The position numbers and the translations under genes are program-made. A stretch of 13,480 nucleotides of DNA from Discostella pseudostelligera (lineage: Eukaryota > Bacillariophyta > Thalassiosirophyceae > Thalassiosirales > Thalassiosiraceae): assembly GCA_036940085.1 (NCBI GenBank), contig JALLBK010001030.1, forward strand, positions 1 through 13,480, read 5' to 3'. The notes under the pieces are model-generated. The model was not told the DNA's origin. It worked only from the letters and a program-made list of their open reading frames with translations, and did no database searches. Below are positions 8,171 through 13,480 of this stretch, one piece after another. Within the stretch, counting starts at the first letter, position 1, and every line of letters begins with the position of its first letter.

Positions 8171-10691
8171 ATGGGAAAGTCGCGAGCATCGTCGCACAAG
8201 CCAACCACCGGCGTCGCAAAGGTGCATAATAATATTATGGATATGGATACTGCTGGCAATCATCACGACGGCAATAATGTCGGTGATGCATCATCTTGTG
8301 CATCACCATCAGCATGGGATTGCCACACGTGCACATTTCTCAACAAAGATGCCCATCGTAGCACTTGCTCCTTCTGCGGTGCAGCGAGAGATGGTGGGGG
8401 CGGTGGCGGCACCATCAGCATGTCAGAGAATGAAGACAATGGCGTAGAAGTAATGTCACATGGATCCAAGCATTCCAATGATAATGCCAACAACAAAAAC
8501 TCCATTCTTCGTCGGTGTTCTGCTAATAATTCAGAGTCACAGCAATCAGCATCTACATCCGAACGAGAGAGGGGTGCAGCAGATAAATTATTGCGACAAC
8601 AGAAACAACATCGTCGTCCATCCCGTAGTAGCAGTCGTAGTAGATTGCAGCCACCCTCGCCCAAGAACAACAACAGCAAACCATCTTCTTACCGTGTCAA
8701 AGGTAGAGGGCGAGCTGATAGCAACAACAACAACAACAACGGAACTGATGATGATGGCACCAGCAGCAGCGGCAATCTCATCAACACCAGTGACGTCGAC
8801 AGCATCCGATTAATCGATAGTGTCAGCAAGGCCAGTGTCTCCAGCAGTCGAAATGGTGGCACTGCTACTTCTCGCCGAACAGGCAGACGTGGCACTGTCC
8901 CGACTGATGATTCATTAACATTGCAATCCAAATCCAGTTATTCACGACATTATTATCAAGATGAAACATCCTTTCGACGACGACGAAGATCTCATGATGG
9001 AAGCACACATGAACGTTCCAAATCAGAACAGAATGTTGATCAGGAGGAACGAGATATTGGGAGTAATAAAATCTGGGCTAGTGAAGAAGGAGTCAAAGAA
9101 GGGAAGAAGCAACTAGCAGTATCCTCATCGACAAAGACCAAATCAGAAGGAGCAGAGGATGACAATTCCAAGTCTTCCTCGTCCTCCACCTCGTCTTCCT
9201 CCGGCTCCGGTTCCATCACTAAAAGCGGCATAAATACAGCCAAAACACTGTGTATCCCCGAAGGCAATGTTACCATTGTCTACACTGACGTTCAGGGGTC
9301 GACATCGCTATGGGAAGCGGATCCGTACTCGATGAAGAAAGCTACGGATATTCATGATTCCATTATTCGACGGTGCTATTCTGAACATGGTGGTATGTAT
9401 CATGCTCGCGATACACACATCCTTTCTACTCTATTCATCTTGCTCGTCTATTCTATCACACTAACATCCCACCTGTTTTGATCTCTTGCTTTGGGTTGCA
9501 TACAGGCTATGAAATCTCTACCGAGGGTGATTCCTTCAATTTAGCATTCCAACATCCCGCCGATGCCATTGGATTTGCATTACGTGCTCAACTATTATTG
9601 TATCGTGCTCGATGGCCCATGGCATTATTATCTCGACTCGAAATGTGTGAGAATGACAAATTGAAATTTCGTGGCTTTCGTGTCCGTATGGGGATGCATC
9701 ATGGTCCAACTACCTCACGGATGCATAAAACTACGGGGAGGACGATCTATCAAGGTGAGGCGGTGAATATTGCCAAGGCAATTGAGAAAATGTGTCATGG
9801 TGGACAGATATTGACGACGGTCGAGACTTGGAGATCATTGAGTGGCATGGCCGAGAAGTTTCTGGGTTGTCCTCAAGTATTGGATTGTGGGGAGCATGTC
9901 TTGTTTGATCCGAAGAAGAATGTGATTATGAATATTAACAGCAACAACGGTAGCGGAGGTACTGCGTCAACTTCAAAGCGACACAGCAAGTCGAAACAAC
10001 GCATCATCTCCAAACGCATAGTGCAACTAGTACCCAACAGTCTATCCTACGATTTCTTCGCGGCACGGAGTTGGCAGGAGGAAAATCAACCACCAGTACG
10101 AGTGTGCGGTCGGGTCTTCCCACCATTATTATCTCATGGACAATTATCTACCTCCTTCTTCAATGCACCCTACGTCGGCAATCGCGTGGCCATGGTATTT
10201 GTCTACACCCACAAAATGGACAAGGTTACCGATCGGGAACGTAAGAAAAATTACAAACTATTGGCCAAATATGTCCGATCTCATTTGATGCGATTGTATC
10301 CTCCGGGATATGAATGTCAGGAACAAAAGGGTAGTTGGATGTTAGCCTTCGATAGGATTGAGAATGGAATTAAGTTTGGATTGGATTTGAAGGAGGATGT
10401 TATTAAGAATTCGAAGCTGTATGGCAATGTCGATAAGGAAACTATATTTCGGATTGGGATAGTTTGGGGTGCGTTTTTGAGTATGGGGCCGCATACGGTG
10501 TCCGGACATGCCGATTACTTTGGTCCGATTGGTGAGAAGATTCCAACAATCGTAGTTGTTGCTGATTNCCCATGGGAGATGGCGATGAGCCTCCCGATCC
10601 AGGTCCGTCAGTGGAAGTGAATGTTCTGGGTGTCAAGAAACTGAAGGGTATCTCTGTTGAAATTGCGATCTTTGGCTGTCGAAAGAGATGA
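8171..10691 (+). CDS. Soluble tandem class III nucleotide cyclase with RanBP2-type zinc finger; interrupted by an N
   Basis: Translation is taken from ATG 8171 (MGKSRASSHK). Exon 1 ends at 9392; exon 2 begins at 9506. A RanBP2-like finger (W49, C51, C54, C66, C69) is followed by about 290 low-complexity residues. Cyclase domain 1 starts near residue 366 with VTIVYTDVQGSTSLWE and continues GYEISTEGDSFNLAF; metal-binding Asp373 and Asp416 are present, but the base-recognition Lys is Ser412, the paired Asp is Ile488, and the transition-state Arg is missing. Domain 2 starts near residue 635 (VAMVFVYTHKMD); both metal Asps are replaced (Tyr641, Gly683), but GHADYFGPI near 742-749 is kept. Coding resemblance stops at 10531. 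A cyclase-like tail with VLGVKKLKGISVEI resumes in another frame at 10569-10688 and stops at 10689-10691. The in-frame stop at 10620 is therefore probably spurious. There is no membrane segment. The product is likely a cyclic nucleotide, probably cAMP, by inference. Confidence 0.85.
8315..8378 (+). other. RanBP2-type zinc finger
   Basis: The motif W-D-C-x2-C-TFLN-x7-C-x2-C is visible. The usual family spacing after Asn is six residues; here it is seven. Such fingers bind ubiquitin, Ran or single-stranded RNA in other proteins; the ligand here is unknown. Confidence 0.75.
9393..9505 (+). other. Intron in the cyclase gene (113 bp, phase 1)
   Basis: The donor is GTATGT at 9393-9398 and the acceptor is ACAG at 9502-9505. 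Splicing joins EHG to GYEISTEGDSF, restoring the conserved segment between the two metal-binding aspartates of cyclase domain 1. Without splicing the frame stops at 9481. Confidence 0.92.
10532..10568 (+). other. Putative intron start running into a collapsed assembly gap
   Basis: Immediately after the codons for DYFGPI there is G followed by GTGAGA at 10532, a good phase-1 donor. The single N is at 10568. After it, a cyclase-like tail reads in a different frame. About 50-70 expected residues of the second catalytic domain are missing, so the N probably stands for an unresolved gap. Confidence 0.6.
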
Positions 10692-11263
10692 TTAATCCGG
10701 TGCCAGTGTTGATATTGGGAAACAACATGTCAGACTTTGGATTCGGTTGTGGCCTGAAAACTTTGGCATTGTTGTCGGTTGAAATGCAATTGAAAGTGGA
10801 GCATGGGCTCTGCAGTTGATAGTTTGATGAGTCGGAGAGCCACCTAGAGGTTACAGACAGATGCTAGGTACACAGAACTTTTGGAGATTCTAGTGAGAGC
10901 AACAAGAGAGCAATGTTGATAATGACGATGAGTCACTGACGAATCCGGCCGCTGCAAAGTATGAATCTAACCATTTGAATAGTAAACGAAACAATTCTCT
11001 TTGCAATAGCATACAGCATCAACCCTTACCACATCGATGCGGAAGTCTTTGAATTACCTAGGATATGGAATCCTGGAAAGGTTGAGGAATTATTGGGAAG
11101 AATATATTGTAAGTTGTAGTTGTTCAAATGTTTTAGTATAAGCTACGGAGTAGTAGATGGTCTGACAAATCTAATACAAGAACTGAGGGTATTTCAAGGG
11201 GAACGGAGCAACCATCACACTGAACATCTCTCCGCTGGGCTCATCCTTCGAGCCAGGAACGCA
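10692..11263. other. Region between convergent cyclase and F-box genes
   Basis: No gene is firmly identified in these 572 bases. It should contain the 3' ends of both neighbours. An exon-like stretch lies at 10983-11108 on the plus strand. A second short open stretch (about 10650-10830, plus strand) has no recognisable similarity. No AATAAA signal is seen close to the cyclase stop. Confidence 0.5.
10983..11108 (+). other. Candidate unassigned coding exon (126 bp, phase 1-1)
   Basis: The stretch is flanked by an ATAG acceptor with a CTAAC branch-point-like sequence about 16 bases upstream and by a perfect GTAAGT donor. In the frame that keeps it open it reads through IDAEVFELPRIWNPGKVEE, which is not low complexity. 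Length divisible by three with phase 1 at both ends fits an internal exon. I do not recognise the family. It could be an exon of the cyclase gene, of another transcript, or chance. Confidence 0.3.
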
Positions 11264-12850
11264 TTAAAAATATCCCTCAATAGAACCTTGACCATCCGCT
11301 CGTGCGCTGATTTGGAATGCAAACGTTCCATCACAAGCTTCCAACAATTCCAACTTGTGAATATTATTATCCCCGTTTATATCATTCACTTGATGCATGA
11401 AATTCTTGTACCCGCCCTCATGCAATAGAGGATAGTATTTTCTATTCGTCAACCCCTCTCCGCGAAATTCTTTCTCGATTAATGGCTCGTCTGAAGTGAA
11501 TATAGATCTCTTCCAATATCTAGACATGACCTGACATGTGTCGAAGCCACGTTGATTGGGAGACATGTAATCTTCTCCATCGCCTGGTGTCAATATGCGC
11601 ATACGAATGGAACAAATGAATCTGCTGTACTCTTCAGCAAGTACTGCAGATGCAATAACTCCACTCCACGTGTCACAGCTCGGCTGCAATGAACCGTGTC
11701 CGCGGCAGAAGGGAACTTCAAGAGAGCATGAGATCTGCTGGTAGGGAGCCAACCGACTGAGTAATGATCTTGATTAAGACGATCGGCATGCTCCTCGAAC
11801 CATCGCAAGAGTGAATCCTTTCCCTCACTGGTTTTTTTTGGATGCTCTACTATCCGTCCAGACTCCTCCCTTCTCCGGAACCTTCCTCCCGCGCACGGTG
11901 TGGCTAAGTATACACCTGATTGGGAGTAAGAAGCCAATTGACCCGTTTCAGTATCTAAAAGTATTTGTTTCCTTTTCTTTGTAGCAATGACGATGTATCC
12001 CGATCTTAAATCAGGTCTTAAATCAGGCATATAAGACCACCAAGAAGCATCGACGAAATTGGCCGCCTGAAACGCACCGAATAATCCTTCAATTACGCGA
12101 ATGCTCCGGAAGGGGTAGGGATTGCGTTCCTGTCCACTGTAAAAAGAATAGACTGCTCTTAACGCATCTAGACTGCCACGTGCATTGTCGAAACCTTCGT
12201 CAACAAAGTTGATTACCTGTCCTCGCATAAGAGTAGATTTGATCGCCTCACCCACTGACCCAGATCTTTCAGCATCATTGCACTAGATTTCAATCTTTCG
12301 CCACATCAAGCCAGCGCGAACAAAGTATGGCCCATTGACTTGTACCCTGTTATTGGCCAAGCAATCAAAGATGGATGAATATACTTGATGCTTTGAACAT
12401 ATTGCTGGTGGATAGGACTGCAGACCTAGTGTTCCCAGGTTGGTAGGGCGGCATATGAAACGATTGGCACATCCAACTGCGCTCTTCCTCGTTGGTGCCA
12501 TCTTCAAATTGAAACTCTCTCACCAAGGCGAGCTTCCATAAGTTATCACTCAGCACGTCGTTGTTTGAAGATGGAGTGATGGCAATGCCATCATTCGATA
12601 GATTGGAAGCATCATCACCACCAACTAGAGGCCGACAAGTGGGGCAGCAGAACTGCGGCACATCATTAGCACCGCTGCCATGCACTAAACAGTAGCAGGT
12701 ACGGGATGCAAGACGGAAGTTCAGCCAATCACTGCTAGTGATACATGGCAAGATGAACGCGGTGACGATGTGCCGTGGCAATGCATCCAATGATGGTGGT
12801 GATGGTGCATCAGCAGGGTGGTGGACGCTGCCCTCATTCTCATGGCTCAT
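11264..12850 (-). CDS. F-box, SUKH and ApaG domain protein (FBXO3/SKIP16-like), reading frame interrupted
   Basis: The ATG at 12850 (MSHENEG) is preferred; an in-frame ATG at 13078 would add 76 unremarkable residues. The F-box lies near residues 21-48 (LPRHIVTAFILP, DWLNFRLASRTCYCLV), with its last helix (DNLWKLALVREF) after an insertion carrying a CCPTC motif. The middle, in another frame from about 12254 down to 11790, has SUKH (SMI1/KNR4) features: LRAVYSFYSGQE, GLFGAFQAANF, GYIVIATKKRKQILLDTETG and LLRWFEEHADRL. The C-terminal ApaG domain reads in a third arrangement from about 11659: SRFICSIRMRIL, CQVMSRYWKRS, FRGEGL, YPLLHEGG and QGSIEGYF. The domain order matches human FBXO3 and Arabidopsis SKIP16, substrate receptors of SCF ubiquitin ligases. 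Breaks are a one-base deletion near 11659 and either an intron or a frame change plus TAG between 12384 and 12255. It may be a pseudogene, an allele with errors, or a gene in an unpolished assembly. Confidence 0.75.
11659..11660 (-). other. One-base frameshift between SUKH and ApaG segments
   Basis: The upstream frame reads SRAVTRGVE and the downstream frame reads VIASAVLAEEYSRF. In SKIP16-type proteins these are contiguous (AVTxGVxVxAS). One extra base at this point would join them. No GT-AG pair can explain the shift without deleting conserved residues. Confidence 0.75.
12004..12027 (-). repeat. 12-bp tandem duplication in the SUKH coding segment
   Basis: TCTTAAATCAGG (plus strand) is present twice back to back. 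It duplicates four residues in frame, giving PDLRPDLR on the coded strand. Confidence 0.8.
12255..12384 (-). other. Possible 130-bp intron, or frame change plus in-frame TAG, in the F-box gene
   Basis: On the minus strand GTATAT at 12384 and GTCAG ending at 12255 would form a phase-1 intron joining the F-box frame to the SUKH frame. The competing reading is coding sequence ending in VRAGLMWRKIEI, then TAG at 12283-12285, then CNDAERSGSVGEAIK in the same frame. A Trp codon at the TAG would suit the family. Confidence 0.45.
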
Positions 12851-13480
12851 GTTGTGGTTGATGCAGCGCAAGAAGCTAAGGCGACGGAAGCAGTAGTTGT
12901 AGTAGCAGCGGTTTGAGCTGGTTAAAAGTTCGATTGGCGTAGCTCCAATTCCCAACCGACAATGAAAAATAATGAGCTTCCTTTTGCCAGAGCCTGGTAC
13001 CATAGCCAAACAGTAAGAAAAAGCAATTTGCCGCTTGCCGACGCGCAAGCTCGTCGTGAAAGACCAAAGTGCCATCATGCTGATTCATGATCATGATTCG
13101 CTAGCAATCATTCTGGCAAAAGAAACGAGCCGAACTCCTACTGAATATGAAGACTACCCCGCGCATGATCTGCCTCGTGGGCGAGAAAGAGCTCCATCAA
13201 AATATGATTGTTACGTCGAGGCATAGGCGTCGGTGGCTGCTGCCTGCAATCATCAACTGCAATCATCAACTCATGCAGAAAGCCGAGCCAGCCCGAGCCC
13301 TACTAGCTATGCAAGATTATTGGCACTACTAGAGTGATATTATGAGGCGGATAAATAGGTAATGCGGTGGCGATGTGCCGCCGATGATGGTGATTGCGGC
13401 GGCAGCGGCAGGCGGCATCGTCATGGTCGTCGTAGGTCGTCGTCATGCGTCATGGGTTGAATGAGAGAAGGAGAATGGAA
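12851..13480. other. Upstream region of the F-box gene, no gene seen
   Basis: The 630 bases contain only short frames with no recognisable domain. The first part (12851-13078) is open in frame with the F-box gene and is probably leader or alternative N-terminus. A 13-bp tandem duplication lies at 13244-13269. The last 100 bases are rich in GGCGGC and GTCGTC triplets and may belong to the next gene. Confidence 0.5.
13244..13269. repeat. 13-bp tandem duplication
   Basis: CTGCAATCATCAA is repeated twice without a spacer, followed by two more matching bases. No function is apparent. Confidence 0.75.

Noticed and set aside
10532..10620. Continuation of the cyclase to a stop at 10620
   Set aside because: Residues after DYFGPI lose all cyclase similarity, contain the N, and are replaced by a better tail in another frame.
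11120..11428. A plus-strand frame overlapping the end of the F-box gene
   Set aside because: It is antisense to the ApaG segment and has no recognisable features.
12918..12945. A GTTCGA-containing stretch resembling a tRNA T-loop
   Set aside because: No matching acceptor, D or anticodon arms can be drawn around it.

Overview
The window looks like nuclear DNA of a unicellular eukaryote, most likely a diatom or a close stramenopile relative. The basis is indirect: short GT-AG introns of about 110 bp, compact mostly single-exon genes on both strands, long serine, glycine, histidine, asparagine and glutamine runs in the proteins, a PDZ domain at the end of a huge disordered protein, and a soluble tandem class III nucleotide cyclase. 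No bacterial, organellar, viral or mobile-element signature was seen. One undetermined base (10568) and at least one clear frame break suggest a draft-quality assembly.

Layout from left to right. (1) 1-1451, plus strand: the 3' part of an R2R3-Myb-like DNA-binding protein with one intron and an unusual Cys/His-rich C-terminal region. (2) 1576-2967, minus strand: USB1/Mpn1-type U6 snRNA 3'-end phosphodiesterase with both HxS motifs, convergent with the Myb gene. (3) 3529-6825, minus strand: an intron-free reading frame of 1098 codons, almost wholly low complexity, ending in a PDZ domain. (4) 6826-8170: a 1.3-kb divergent intergenic region with a perfect CRE-type palindrome beside a second perfect palindrome. 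(5) 8171-10691, plus strand: a RanBP2-type zinc finger joined to two class III cyclase domains. The first keeps the metal-binding aspartates; the second has lost them but keeps the base-side Asp-Tyr-Phe-Gly element. An intron or collapsed gap around the N at 10568 removes part of the second domain. (6) 11264-12850, minus strand: an F-box, SUKH (SMI1/KNR4) and ApaG domain protein of the FBXO3/SKIP16 type, interrupted by a one-base frameshift and by a stop codon or unannotated intron. (7) 12851-13480: no convincing gene.

The genes do not form an obvious pathway. They cover transcription (Myb), spliceosomal RNA maturation (USB1), scaffolding (PDZ), second-messenger synthesis (cyclase) and ubiquitin-ligase substrate selection (F-box). 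The best candidate for new biology is the zinc-finger tandem cyclase, whose two domains look like complementary halves of one active site. It lies downstream of a CRE-type palindrome of the kind linked to cAMP signalling in diatoms.
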